Assembly: GCA_958450365.1 (NCBI GenBank)
Contig: CAUEEP010000856.1
Span: 1 to 64,000, forward strand
Origin: Mesorhabditis belari
Taxonomy: Eukaryota > Nematoda > Chromadorea > Rhabditida > Rhabditidae
DNA length: 64,000 nt
Reading direction: 5' to 3'
The position numbers were made by a program, and so were the translations under genes. Positions within the stretch are counted from its first letter, which is position 1, and each line of letters begins with the position of its first letter. This document shows positions 1 to 10,661 of this stretch, piece by piece. The notes under the pieces were generated by a model. That model saw only the letters and a program-made list of their open reading frames with translations. It searched no databases and was not told where the DNA came from.

Positions 1-215
1 GTCAATTTAAAGCAAGTTTCTTCCTTAGTGAATCATCGCTCCAGGTTGTTAAGATCTTCAAATTCTAAATTTTCTGGATTTTCTCGTAAACAATCCATTC
101 TTTTAAATAAAATATCTGAATTGTTTATTTGATTTCGAGAGAAAGATTTAATGATGTTGGACAACTGATATTCTCAAATGTTGATTTCTTTGAACTCAAA
201 TGAAGAAAGTGTGAA
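1..215 (-). pseudogene. 5' end of family F gene (F1), truncated by window edge
   Basis: On the minus strand this matches the start of the F copies at 16.8 and 39.6 kb, including the opening MDCLRE read in another frame. The reading frame meets a stop after about 19 codons (NNLER then TGA), so this copy looks broken. The flank at about 130-215 (TTGGACAACTGATATTCTC) also occurs inverted near 16735-16790. F is a nematode-type family that I do not recognise. An F-box-associated protein is possible but unproven. Confidence 0.45.
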
Positions 216-1360
216 TTATTTTTTCTGATGGATCATTGGATTAAATTTGTGACTGAAGAGAAGAGGAAAAATGGAGTTGTAGAGTCGATTGAGAAGCAAA
301 GTACCCGTTTTTCTTTTCAAGAATATTCCTTATCTGTGCAGCTTTTTGAACAACTCAGCCCCGGAGAGGAGTAAAAATTAATTGGTGCGAAATGGAAAAC
401 TACATACGGTTTTCTCTTATGGATCCTGATCCTCAAAATTGGGACTTTTTTAGAACTTTTAAGAGTAGATAAAGTAGATTTGGGTCCAGATATAAGTATT
501 TTAGTTTGACAGTAGGAGTGGAAACATGATTTTTGAGAAAATTAAGAAATTTTCGAAGAAAAGATTTGTATGGGGACCACATAGATTTTCTTAGAAAGAT
601 TCGCTATGGGGTTCCGGGTAAAAAAATTTTACTTTGAAACACATACACACACACACGTTTTTGTACGTTATGCTAATGGCGGCTATGCGTTTTGAATAGT
701 TTTAAATAATTTTTAGCTTTTTTTATTTATGTGGTATCGACTTTTTTGGTCAGTCAATCTTGAGGATTAAAAATGAAGAGCATGCTCTTCTCTGAAAAAA
801 TACAGTATGTTTAAACAATTAGCTCATTGACAGAAAAATGCTTTGAAAAAAATGCTAACGTAGCTGAAAACTGTTGTTGTTCGAGGAACTTCCCTGAACA
901 ATCTTGCGCATCATGTCATTTGGACAGACTTGGTCTCTTCCCTTTGGTAGAAAACTTATCGAAATTGACTTTCCAACGGTTAAAATCTATTTTGAAAGAA
1001 AAGCAAAACTAATTTTCTCCGGGAGGGAATCGAAGCCTGACCTGTGTCTTTCCCTCTCTCTTGAGAGACGCTCTCTACCCTCGGCCTTTTGCTCAGGGAA
1101 GCTGGGCAACAGCTGACTAGGTTTGCAATTTTGCATTTAGAAAGAACCGGCTTTATGAGATTTTCTGATTTTTTTGGGGGCGGCTGAGGTGAAAAATTTC
1201 CTATCGAACAAAAAAAACTGCATTTCGAGGAATTCGATCTAGACGTTGAGAAAAGGGTGCCTGTGACAGATGAACAGATGTCTCTTTTTGCTTTATATAT
1301 AGTAGATTCTAAAATAACCTATGACATTAAAAAGCAAAGCATTGTTCAATTTTATTAAGT
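216..1360. other. No gene recognised; unique filler between duplicated blocks
   Basis: This stretch lies between two pieces that are adjacent in the inverted copy at 16.6-16.8 kb, where only about 150 bp separates them. I see AT-rich sequence, a short CA run at 641-656 and no convincing exon chain. The short open frames near 827-1116 have no recognisable content. Confidence 0.4.
641..656. repeat. Short (CA)n microsatellite
   Basis: A run of alternating CA/AC dinucleotides with one interruption. It is too short to be informative beyond its presence. Confidence 0.7.
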
Positions 1361-1363
1361 CTT

Positions 1364-1585
1364 TTAAGCGCCACTTGTTGAAATAGGAACAATAATTAGT
1401 TGATTCGTTTGCTTGAAGCAATGATTTCCAAAATATTTTAATATCGGTGTTTTCTGAATGAGTATAGTTGTGAATCGTCGATACGGTTCAGTCAAAATAA
1501 TCAATGAAATCGATCCCAAAATTCCGTGAGAACAAAGGAGACCGAAGAAAAAATTATTCACAGCTAAATGGGCTACATTTTCTGG
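1364..1585 (-). pseudogene. C-terminal fragment of an Srh-like 7TM chemoreceptor
   Basis: The minus frame contains SHGILGSISLIILTEPYRRF. This resembles the seventh membrane segment and short tail of nematode serpentine chemoreceptors of the Srh type, where a His-Gly in TM7 is followed by a PYR motif. A stop lies just upstream in the same frame and no other receptor exons are next to it, so it is a relic or single exon. These receptors normally act in the membranes of chemosensory neurons. Family assignment is from motif memory. Confidence 0.5.
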
Positions 1586-1874
1586 GCACAGATGTTATAA
1601 TGAAAGCCGAAAATGACAGAAAACGGTTCCGAAATGACCTACACTGATAGATTTTATCGGCTTGTATGAAAATAATAATAGCATAGTAGATCCAGGGAAA
1701 ACCAAGAGATGCTGTTGGGATAACATGCTGAATTGGGAAGTTTAAAGCTTAAAATTGAACCGAATCTCAACTTATTCTATTTGCTCTGAACTGAACTGAT
1801 TCGAAAAGCAGACAGAGATCGAAACCAGATTCAAAACAAAGATTTGCACACAAATCGTGATGAATAGAAAATAT

Positions 1875-2740
1875 TAAGTTGGCAACTTGAGTTGATAACG
1901 CTTTTCCTTAGGACCTTTTAGAAGCAATTAATGCGCTGTTTGAATTATAATTTGCGTGATTGGAAAAAAACAAATAATTCTTTATAAAATGATCTTTAGA
2001 AGATTTGGATAAACTTTTTGTCTTCGGTTTTCTTCCAAGACAGGAAGATGGAGAGTTAGAATAGCGGCAATTTAGACCAATTGTTAGCCAACTTCGAGTT
2101 ACCAACCTAATCTTATAAGGGGCTTAGGGCAAATAGAAAATCAAAATATACTCTCTCAGATAGGAGATAGCCGAAACTTCATCAAGGGTATCTGAGCTCT
2201 TGTTGACTGTTCGTTGCTAATTTTTCACTCTTCTTGCTACTTACCTGTATGCACAAAGCGATGAGAAAGTTTTTTTTGCAATTTTCTCGTTCTCTCGCTC
2301 ATATGTGGGCAATGATTTGTGATTGTATAATTGCATCCACCAATACATATCAAGTCTAAATTTTCGTTTTCCTAAATAAATCTTTTATCTCACTTGTCCT
2401 ATCGCATAAGTACCATAAATCAGTATGCCGGCACAGAATATATAAATAGGTGAGAATTGGATGTATGGTGGGTAAAGTGCTGTAATACGAGCCACATAAA
2501 TATCCGAGATGTTTGAGAGAGAAAACGATGGATGGTTCTAAAATATTTGCGAAGATTTTTAGACTCTTTTACAGTGCTATGTTATAGTGTTATAAGAAGG
2601 AAAACAAAATGTTTGTGTAACAAGACTACAAGATGTTTGACCGGAGGCAGATCCTGGCCCTCTCGCATTCGTTGCGTGCGCGCTAACCATTCGCCCATTG
2701 CACGCGACGCCGACGAACTGACATTTCGCAATTATATATA
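1875..2740 (-). repeat. Inverted copy of 15740-16575
   Basis: The block ATATTAAGTTGGCAACTTGA onwards, including CTAATCTTATAAGGGGCTTAG, the 7-nt family of short hairpins and the tRNA-like segment, reappears in reverse complement at 15740-16575. No clear coding exon is seen in either copy. The two copies differ by scattered substitutions and small indels. Confidence 0.75.
2641..2708 (-). other. tRNA-like sequence (tRNA-derived repeat)
   Basis: On the minus strand this carries GGGCGAATGGTTAGCGC, which resembles a tRNA A box, and an eroded B-box region before the TGCCTCCGG end. It is the partner of the better preserved copy at 15751-15830. No perfect acceptor stem is visible, so I call it a tRNA-derived repeat or pseudo-tRNA. 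Confidence 0.45.
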
Positions 2741-2749
2741 GGTGAGATG

Positions 2750-3090
2750 GTGTTATGCAAGGATGAGCCAAACTCAAATTTACCAGGCCAGGCTCGGGCA
2801 ATGTCGATTCCCTGAATCCAAGGGCTGGCTAGGAAACCAGATTCTTTATTCATAATCTTTCAAAATGACATAAAACTTTTCAAATTTTCTGTCAAAAATA
2901 GCACATTTATTTAGCTAATGTTAATTTAACATCATTAAATAAACCAAGATCTAATTAAGTCACAAAATTACCGATTTTGCTCAAACCAAGCCAGGTCCGG
3001 CTTCTTGATCCAGTCTAAAAAACCTGGGTCAGCGTGAAGCCAGACCTGACCTAGCTGACCTTGGCTGTTCTGAATTGGCTTACAAATCCT
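2750..3090. other. No gene recognised
   Basis: AT-rich sequence with short GGCC/AAGCCAGG-type runs near 2780 and 2990-3055. Similar GGCCAAGCC runs occur near 10300, 18530, 29815 and 38990. I see no exon. Confidence 0.4.
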
Positions 3091-3094
3091 AGGG

Positions 3095-3803
3095 CCAGGT
3101 TGGAACATTCCTGGTGGGTTAATAAACTCATCCCAACCTGCATAAGCTCTTGAAAGCTTTCAGTTGTTGTGCCTTGTTCAAATGGAAGTAATTCAATACT
3201 TCCAGCTAACCATAAAGGAAAGATAACAAATAATGGACTCATGTATAGCATTTTGCCTAATCGTTTAAATCTAAAAAGTGAAAGTTTCAAATAGTTTTGA
3301 CTGTTTTACTTGAACGAACTGTCAGGTTCTAAAGGCTCTGTAGCTTCAAGAAGATATTTGTGAGAGCAGAAAGTGTGGAAACAACAAAGAAGCGCCGATT
3401 GCCTGAAAGGGCTAATGTACCAGGTTTGTGTAGACATAAACATTCTACCAGAAACATTCACAGGTTTTATAAATCAGATCTTTACCCCACCAGTGCCTGT
3501 TTTGCTCCAAGCCCGAACACCGATTCCCAGACACCAAAAATTCGACCAGCAATTGCCGGGAAATTCAACTCAGGCTTGATTAATAACAATATGAGATCCA
3601 ATGTCATTGCAAATAGCTGCATTCAGTTTGCATAAAACTGGATAAAATCTTCAAACCTGTGAAACCATCAAAGGTATTTGATATTCTTTCATCTCAACCG
3701 GTGTCTTCTTGACAATACAATATAAAGTATAGAAATTTATTGGCATTGAAAGAAAAGATAGAATAAATTCATATAAAATATAATAAGTTGGTTCATTAAA
3801 CAT
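3095..3803 (-). pseudogene. 7TM chemoreceptor N-terminal half (P1), frameshifted
   Basis: A four-exon model starts at 3803. Exon 1 (3657-3803, 49 codons) has TM1 and the intracellular motif IVKKTPVEMKEYQIPL, typical of Srh/Sri-like receptors. A 40-nt intron follows, then TM2 (LFAMTLDLILLL), TM3 (AIGAFFVVSTLSAL in the sister copies) and TM4 (MLYMSPLFVIFPLWLAGSIE). In this copy one T is missing in the TM3 exon relative to 11.8 and 60.7 kb, which breaks the frame. The downstream half of the receptor is absent. Copies P2 and P3 share the same truncation zone. Confidence 0.6.
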
Positions 3804-4039
3804 TTTTGTTGGGTAAAAGTGGACCCAAATTCTTTCAAATATGCATATAGTTTTTATAATTTAAAGGGAAATCCATTTTTTCACCTGTTTGTTTTTGCAA
3901 GTCAATTTTGATTGTCACCTGTAATTTTTGAAAAGGGAAAACCGAATCGATCAGTTCGATACTTACTTTAACCCAAAAGCTTGTTAATTGTGCGATACTG
4001 AACCTCCCTATTTAGGTTTTTCTCTGTTCAAACGAAAAC

Positions 4040-4740
4040 AAAACTATAGCAAAACGCAAGAGCTGAACTATTCATAGCTATTCATATTTATAGTTAGCCC
4101 AAACTAAGCCAAGCCATCAAACAAGGTTTCCAGGTCAATAGTAAGCTTAACAGGTCAAGCTCAACTTAAGGCTATTTGACTTTCAGTTGGACTGCAGCAG
4201 ACCTAATAATGGGATATAATGTTTCTCTAATTTTAACGCAAAAAATGAACCCACGAGTAAACTGCTCTTATATTTCTGAAATTAAATGTTTTCTTGAATA
4301 AAATGATTCATTGTATGGAAAAACTGAAGATATGTGAAAATGGAGAAATTCGTGTTCTGTAAAAAATAAATTTAAGATTTTTGTGTTGAAATTATGACAA
4401 ACACAATTCAAATTAAAGAATTGCTCCCAAACCTTTTCTTTAATCATCCATAACTTCATAGACAAAATACAAGGAGAATAGAGCAAAACAGCTTTTTCAT
4501 TTCATTTCAGGTTTATGCTTCTGTTAAATCGAACTCTCATCTTCTTTCCCTTTGTAGGTGCGGGGTAAACGATTTAAATTTTTGTCTCCTGCATTCAGGT
4601 ATGTGCTCACGAGTTCACTATTTATATAAATAGATGAAATTAGAGTTGAAAGACTTCAAAGCCATCGATTATGAGCTGAATTTAACATCAATTACACAGT
4701 TTTTCTATAAGCCACATGTTTAAATGTGGTTACTTTTTCA
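4040..4740 (+). repeat. Block N: non-coding repeat upstream of leader module U
   Basis: This block (TTAGCCCAAACTAAGCCAA through TTCACTATTTATATAAATAG) occurs again at 12305-13690 (split by a Tc3-like element), 54270-54985, in part at 61200-61371, and at 63160-63472 (cut by a Tc1-like element). It ends just before the minisatellite and signal exon. I see no coding potential. Confidence 0.7.
4619..4633 (+). promoter_or_regulatory. TATA-like palindrome upstream of leader module U
   Basis: TATTTATATAAATAG is self-complementary apart from its ends. It is conserved at the same relative place upstream of the signal exons at 13942 and 55273 (copies near 13571 and 54859). About 90 bp further on a conserved hairpin CCACATGTTTAAATGTGG follows. 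A promoter role is inferred from position and conservation only. Confidence 0.3.
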
Positions 4741-4749
4741 ATTTTAAAT

Positions 4750-5000
4750 CGATTCAGGCCCTTCCAGGTCGTCAAAACAGTCATTCTTGTCCTTCGGGCC
4801 GTCTAAACAGTGAATCAGGCCGCTCTGGCCTTCAAAAGCTTCGATTCCAGCCCTTCAAGTCGTCGAAACAGTCATTCTTGTCCTTCGGGCCGTCTAAACA
4901 GTGATTCAGGCCGCTCGGGCCTTCAAAAACTTCGATTCTGCCCGTCAAAACAGTCGTTTCTGCCCGTTGGGCCGTCAAAACTTTGGCTTTGGTACTTCGG
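4750..5000 (+). repeat. GC-rich degenerate minisatellite before leader exon
   Basis: Degenerate units of roughly 27-32 bp built on GCCCNTCGGGCCGTCAAAAC and TTCGATTC/AGTGATTCAG repeat about eight times. The same array precedes five other leader exons (10080-10270, 13700-13885, 36190-36430, 54990-55225, 59560-59745). Its open frame (CPSGRLNSDSGRSGLQKL) is a by-product of the unit length, so I do not call it a protein. Confidence 0.7.
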
Positions 5001-5065
5001 CATCGTCGCTCTATTCTTTCTTCCCATTTCCCCTAATTTAAAGCTAAATAACCAATTGATCCAGA

Positions 5066-7702
5066 ATGGGTGTGATGGCCGTCAGTCTATTCATCACGAT
5101 TCTCCTCCTTTTCCATCAAATTTCTTCGTCGATTCAACAAAGCGATCAATTGGATCAATTCACGTATTCTTTTCCCTTCAAATAGCCAAATTTTCAACCC
5201 TTCAGATCTCCGAATGATCGAGCTGAAATTCCGTCTCGTCATGGATGGTTGTATCTTGAAGGAACCGCTTACAGTTCATGATTTGGTGGAGGTTGTTTCT
5301 GTCTCATTTCTTTTCGTCTCGTGATCGTCGTACTTTGAAGTAAGTCAGAAAGAGATTATGGAGGTTTGTGGTTTGAAGAAATAAATGGATTTCCATCTTG
5401 TTACTGGCTTGAGTTAAGTTTTTGGCGTAAATGAACTTATGCAGTGGTGTACTATAAAAATTAGCAATGCCTATACTTTTGCTAAATTATAAAATTTAAT
5501 TAAGGGATATTCATTTTGGTCTCAAAAGGCGGGAAGTGGCTGAATGTAGCGAGAATGGCCTTCCAATGAAGGTTAATATAAACTTTGTATAAACAATAAA
5601 GGTAAAAGGTAAAACAGTAGATAGTAAAACTTTAGGTAAAGCACATCCATTACTGGCCTGGCGATAATATTTCTTTCACGTGCAATGTTTGTCAACCGTT
5701 AGTTTCGTTTGTATAGGATCTAAATAAATGTTCTGTTCGAATTTTAGAGATTTTCATTCAAATAGGAAGATCAAAATGTGGGGTTGGGCCGCATATATAT
5801 ACGACTTTTTCGATCATTACCAGAAGAATAAGGTATAATTCTTTTCGATTTTCTGCTATTGTTGCCACATTTAGAAGTTGCAACTCGCGGATGTTGGCGT
5901 GCAATTTTACAACTCAACTCCGAGATCAATACAAGGCCAAACGAATTCTATGGATCAGAGAATTGTGATCCGTCTTACATGCCCGGAAATCGGTGCGTTT
6001 CTTGTTTTGTTAAAACATAAGTTGTTCATTGCCTTGTTTGTTTAAAAAAATTTGTTTTTTAGAGATCAGGCCACAGGGAACGGATCTTTGCCCCATATCC
6101 GACGACAAACGTTTGAACAAATTGGCAATACGTTACACATTCATAATGTACTTTATGTGTAGTTTAGCTGTAAGTTTATCTTGATTTTTAGTCTGAAGCA
6201 AGGGCGGCTGGTGTGTATTTTTGCTATGATGATACTGCGTTGCATTTGGTATACTTTCACAGCGGCAATTAAACTTTTACCCATGTTTAGGTCCGTTATT
6301 TCTATATTCTTCACGCAATGACGCCGATCAATCGAGTCAATTGGATGGATGATGTCAATTTGAAGAATCGTGTTCCACTGAGTCCGGATATGGGTCAATT
6401 TTAACAATTCTTTCTAAACTTACACATTTTAGGCAAAATGGTCAGTGAATCGCCTGACAAAAAGGCTTCATTACCGCCTCCATTTCAACGTAGCAATGAT
6501 TGCGGGAAACCGATTTATGTAAGTGATTAAGGATATTTAAGTAAATTTTATGGCATTAAGTGCCCGATTTTCCATTCAGCCACACTGAATATTACCGCAC
6601 CCTAGTAAAATCTAGATGTACCCGGATACTCAATGGAAATTCCACTGGCATCCCATCATCTATAAACGCGAAAATGAGCCTATCTTTGATAGCGGTGATC
6701 TTGAGTGCGAACAATATTTGGTAATCCATTCCTTTGTAAGTGCATTCAAGGTAATTTTAGAAACTTCACCCCCACACCGACGACTTAGTGATACGAAAAG
6801 TGCCGGAGACGCCGATACATCTGCATGTTCTCAAACGATCGTTCAACGATGCTAGTTTTTTCAAATTTTAATGAAGATAGCTAATTAAATGCCTTAAATT
6901 TCACAGTTTTAGAATTAATATTTACGTTTTAGAAAAGATTTTACACGTATGTGGCGTTGGCTTTTCGATGGGAGCCATGGAGTAGATGCGATTCGGGAAG
7001 AACACATCAACACCGAGAGGGTGGGGGTGTTTCGATGAATTTTAAAAGTTTAAAATCATTTAGGACACTGTGTTTTGCAGCTCGTCGATGGTAAAGAGAA
7101 AACGAACTCGCAAAATACTCTTCTTGAAGTATCGAGGTACCTTTTACTGAGTTTTAAGCTGACTTAAGAAAAGTGGTTTAGGTGGATGTCCCGATTGGAT
7201 AGCATTTTCGGGCTTTCTGGAGGAAAAGAGACGGCATTTGTGAGATTGCAAAGGTAAGAGTTGTTTGCGAAAATTCATACTTAAAATGGGTAAACGGAGT
7301 TTTAGTTCAACTGTGATGACGATGATCATGGATCAACCAGTGAAGACCGATTGGGGGCCGAGAGAACGATCGGGGAGTGTTCGTAAGATTGACAATTTTT
7401 ATGAACAAGTTTGTTTTACCTACTTGAATAGCCTGTTCATCAGTTCGACTCAAGCTTTTGTCTCAATTTCTGTTTAGGTAATCTTTCCCTCATTGGACAT
7501 CCCCGGAGAACAATTCGACCGAAAGAAATTCACATTGAAAAACGAGTGGAGGGCTTGTTTTAAGTGAGAATTCTGAGATTATTTTAACTTTAATTCACAA
7601 GATTTCTTTTGGAATTGAGCTTGCGATAAAATAAGAGATGATGGAGCTGTTAAAAAAATCTCTTTTAGATACAAACACTCGGGAGAAAATGAGGGAAATG
7701 GA
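5066..7702 (+). pseudogene. Ig-like family copy G1 with lectin-type leader, broken
   Basis: The copy begins with the lectin-type signal exon (5066-5163) and a second exon that continues into lectin-like sequence (RHGWLYLEGTAYSS) and then a TGA near 5279. The Ig-like body follows: exon from 5505 (EVAECSENGLPMK), exon 5636-5697 (WPGDNISFTCNVC) and exon 5748-5832 (MWGWAAYIYDFFDHY). The exon at about 5876 has lost one base relative to paralogs, shifting the frame. The acceptor before 5505 is AAG instead of CAG. Later exons are recognisable to the last one, which is cut after GENEGNG at 7702 and fused to PFK-2 sequence. It is convergent with Q1. Confidence 0.75.
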
Positions 7703-8157
7703 GTGAGCTTAACGAGTGAATGAGGCGGACAGTGCAAATAAGGCAACTCCATCAACGGTCGATCGTAGATATAACCGTGAATACAGCGCAAGATTACTTG
7801 ATGCCCAACGACCAGTACATCGGTTTGAAAAGTCACATTTGTACCCTTTTTAAAATACCTGTCTTTCCAACTCTATGATCACCGGCTCCAATCTGGAGAC
7901 CACGTCTTCGTAACTTTTACCTTATGGGTACCGAGAGTGGTACTTGTCACGGGCTCTATCTTCGGACTGTCTTGGATATCTGAATGGAGTAGTTGGCTAG
8001 GCGCTATCATTCACCGCTTTTCACTTACCGTTCTGCTATATGTATCTGCATAGGTGAGTCTCTTGCAAATCCTGGCATCGATCTCATCCAAAGCTTTCCA
8101 GTACTCAGCGTATGCCCCTGCTGAGGCAACCTTGCGAGCTGTTTGCGCTGCTCGAAT
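7703..8157 (-). pseudogene. PFK-2/FBPase-2 fragment (Q1)
   Basis: Three exon remnants of the bisphosphatase half of 6-phosphofructo-2-kinase/fructose-2,6-bisphosphatase, the enzyme that sets fructose-2,6-bisphosphate levels. Exon A (8029-8157) reads EYWKALDEIDARICKRLTY. Exon B (7859-7979) reads RDKYHSRYP, a stop, then GKSYEDVVSRLEPVIIELER. Exon C (7703-7824) reads VLVVGHQVILRCIHGYIYD and ELPYLHCPPHSLVKL, with the catalytic-type GHQ. Defects are the TAA in place of the Lys codon after RYP, and an acceptor changed from CAG to CAA before exon C. The 3' end is cut at the junction with G1 and the kinase half is absent. Confidence 0.85.
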
Positions 8158-8345
8158 CTGTAAATTAAAAGTCACCTTCACTTTTGATTCTAAATGCAGA
8201 ATTTCCAAAGTCCCACACGCAAAAAGGGCCTCCCTTGCACTCAGTCGTGCTCTTTCCAACGGAGTAGTCCTCATAGTAGCCCGCGCAAAAGCCTGCGCTT
8301 CACATTTGTCCGATTCGTTATTTTCCGTTTCCTGAAAAAGCCGGT
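8158..8345 (-). pseudogene. Second ET-module exon fragment (E1) fused to Q1
   Basis: Reading the minus strand, the sequence aligns with the Cys-rich exon of the intact ET gene at 37.6-38.3 kb (there DESDKCEA and SFCAGYYDDYSVGK). It runs straight into the 3' end of a PFK-2 intron at the conserved TTTAATTTACAG. Reading frames are broken. The same ET/PFK-2 junction recurs near 32876 and 58493. Confidence 0.6.
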
Positions 8346-8746
8346 GTTTTTGTTTTTTTTGTTGCTTGAAACTGTCACTATCGAAGGCTCTTCATCCTTT
8401 CTTGAGAGAATAAGCGTTTCTTTTTCCAAAAAAGAATTCCTGATGCGATTGAGTCGTTAACTCATTGTTTGCCGACGGAAATTCCTTAATCGAAATCAAC
8501 CGATGACTAAACGAATCGTGCTTTCCCCTCCTTTCCCTTTATTGCCCAACAAATTTCTTGTTTAACTTTGTCTTCTCTCCTCAATCTGTGACGAATTAGA
8601 GTTTGAATGACAACAACCAGCTGAAACTGTGACTGATAAACATTTTTTGTGTTTCGAAGTGAAGTGAAATGTTTGTGTGTTATCAGAAGAATAGATAAAA
8701 TAGAATTTATTGGTTTTTGTTCACAGAAAGGAACACAAAGAATTTA
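8346..8746 (-). repeat. Lectin 3' flank block
   Basis: The sequence from the lectin stop (8747) to the ET exon includes GGGCAATAAAGGGAAAGGAG, with an AATAAA motif on the minus strand that could serve as a poly(A) signal. The block is repeated at 32290-32700, 47480-47875 and partly at 23050-23420. No gene is recognised in it. Confidence 0.5.
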
Positions 8747-10010
8747 TCAAAATTCAGAGCTTCTTTTGCAGATAAATGGAACGGATATACCCCATAGAAA
8801 AAAGACCGATCATTTGCCATCGCCGCCCCAAAGCTGAAATGTGTTCATTTCGGATGAAAATCCTTCGAGAAAAGATTTTGCATTATTTTACACAAAGAAA
8901 TTTCCTTAGATTGACTCAAACATTTTCGGATTAATTCTGCATTGGAAATTCAAATCAATATCGATGCTTTACTTTGAAAATCTCACCATAGCGTGGGTCT
9001 CCAATTTCGGTTTTCCCCCTATCCAATTCGTGAAATCCACCGAACTTCCATCTCACTTTTTAGCTAAATGCTGACTCGAGCGGACAAGAATGTGATTTCC
9101 GTGCCAATTCAAATTGATTTCCGATTTCCGTACAATTACGATCGATGCAGCAAATGAGATTTAGAAACAACGGGTTGTTTTCCTGGAGATGTTTCAACTG
9201 TCCTAGGTCTTACCCCTATCCAATTCGTGAAATCCACCGAACCATCTAACCATTCCAAAGAATTTTCATTGTACGGATTTCGCTAAATCAAGAAATCTTT
9301 TGTTTTATGTTTTATGTTGATGTTTTAATCAGATTCTCCCTTTTTTCTTATTGTAATTATTCCAGTTTCCAAATGAAACCATTATTTCTATCAATGAACT
9401 CTCAGTCAGACAAATCTTTTTTCACCAAGAGCCTTCCACTTCGAAAATCGCTAAAAGAATCATTACTTTCTATTTATGTATGCCTTTTAATGAGAAAAAT
9501 TCAACCTTCATTCCGATCGGGAAAAGAGAATGCGAATGAACAGTTTTCGCTAAAATAAATATTGGTTGTCTTTGGTTTTATAAAGCATAAATTGCTACAA
9601 AAATCATAAATTTTCAGAAATCAAACATTTGGATTTTTTACCGAGTTCCTGAACAAAATCGTTCTCTTCCTGACTGTGAATTGAGACCAAGTGACCCTTT
9701 TGTTCCACACAATATTCCACGGCTTCATCAAACTCTATTTCTTGAGCGAAAGCCTTGCGATGAAGATAATCTTGGTTGACAACATCCACCAAACCTTGTA
9801 CCAAGAAGCGGTGTTTTCAAGATACAACCATTCATCACGACACGGAATTTCAGCTCGATCATTCGGAGATCTGAATGGTTAAAAATATAACTATTTGAAT
9901 GGAAAAGAATACCTGAATTGATCGAATTGATCGCTTTGTTGAATCGACGAAGAGATTTGATGGAAAAGGAGGAGAATCGTGATGAGCCGACTGACCGCCA
10001 TCACACCCAT
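8747..10010 (-). pseudogene. C-type lectin copy L1, broken
   Basis: This carries the same six-exon plan as the intact lectin at 13942. Signal exon 9913-10010, then the CRDEWLYLENTASWYK exon, an exon with EAVEYCVEQKGHLVSIHSQ, and the last exon 8747-8833 ending FICKRSSEF. Defects: a TGA replaces a Trp codon in the last exon (after GGDGK), and a 170-bp insertion with a flanking duplication lies in the WTDGS exon (9043-9213). It is in a direct duplication with L4 at 58.6-59.5 kb. Confidence 0.75.
9043..9213. other. 170-bp filler insertion in lectin exon
   Basis: The insert (CACTTTTTAGCTAAATGCTG to CCTAGGTCTTA) is nearly identical to 51658-51825 beside the transporter gene. It is flanked by two copies of CCCTATCCAATTCGTGAAAT plus CCACCGAAC. 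The L4 paralog (58693 onward) has one copy and no insert. The insert has no terminal inverted repeats, which fits templated filler at a repaired break. Confidence 0.75.
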
Positions 10011-10079
10011 TCCGATCAATTGATAAATTCGCTTAGAATTTGGGGAAATGGGAAAAACGAATGGAGCGACGATGCCAAG

Positions 10080-10270
10080 ATGCCAATGCCAATGTTTTGA
10101 CGACCCAACGGGCAGGAATGACTGTTTTGACGGCCAGAAGGGTTGGAATCAAAGTTTTTGAAGGCCCGAGCGGCCTGAATCACTGTTTAGACGGCCCGAA
10201 GGACAGGAATGACTGTTTTGACGACCTGAAAGACCGGAATGAATTTTCTGAAAGGTCCAAAGGGCTGGGA
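10080..10270 (-). repeat. GC-rich minisatellite upstream of L1
   Basis: Inverted copy of the array described at 4750-5000, directly upstream of the L1 signal exon. Beyond it come GGCCAAGCC-type runs at 10290-10370. Confidence 0.7.
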
Positions 10271-10549
10271 TCAGGGGTGGAGCAGGGCCAAGCCTAAAAG
10301 CCAGGCCAAGCCAGGCCAATGGCTTCCAATTTACTTGGCTTAGCCTTGTGAATTTAGCCAGGCCAATGAAAAGTCAAGGCGAAGTCAAAGTAAAATTAGC
10401 ACTTGATCAAAAAAACATACAAATTGTTAAACTGAATACCTTTGTGTTTTTGGTGCGAAACAGACAATTTTTCATTCATTTCTTATTTTTTTTCTGGATT
10501 TTGCGATTTACAATCGTTATTCTTTTCGATCTTAACTTTATAATTTTAG

Positions 10550-10661
10550 ATACAATTCGTCATTTCAAGCTGCGAGGAGCGCTTCTAGAATGCCGCAACC
10601 TGTAATCAAAATAGAAAAACTGCTAAGAATGATTGAAGGAAAAGATGAATCTTTGATTTTG
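10550..10661 (+). other. Exon-like open segment, unknown family (copy 1)
   Basis: The segment is bounded by ATTTTAG and GTAAGAG splice-like sites and is open in one frame (MPQPVIKIEKLLRMIEGKDE near its end). Its copy at 60027-60138 has the same 112-nt length and open frame with few substitutions, which suggests a conserved exon. I do not recognise the protein and see no neighbouring exons. Confidence 0.4.

Noticed and set aside
4750..5000. Regular repeats considered as a CRISPR array
   Set aside because: Units are degenerate and tandem without unique spacers, and the surrounding genes have introns, so this is a eukaryotic minisatellite.
4810..5217. A 135-codon plus-strand open frame running through the minisatellite into the leader exon
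   Set aside because: The open frame follows from the repeat unit; its sequence is a translation of the array. The real coding part is the signal exon from 5066. The same applies to the frames at 54955-55392 and 36027-36452.
5530..5660. The 100-bp sequence around GAATGGCCTTCCAATGAAGG, seen about ten times, first taken for a MITE
   Set aside because: It is the end of one Ig-like exon, a 40-nt intron and the start of the next, and it reads in frame (ECSENGLPMK then VKHIYYWPG). Its copies inside T1 and T3 are captured gene sequence.
8054..8335. Plus-strand open frames of 88-93 codons opposite the ET/PFK-2 chimera (also 32699-32980)
   Set aside because: They are shadows of the minus-strand (or plus-strand) PFK-2 exon A, which matches the enzyme family.
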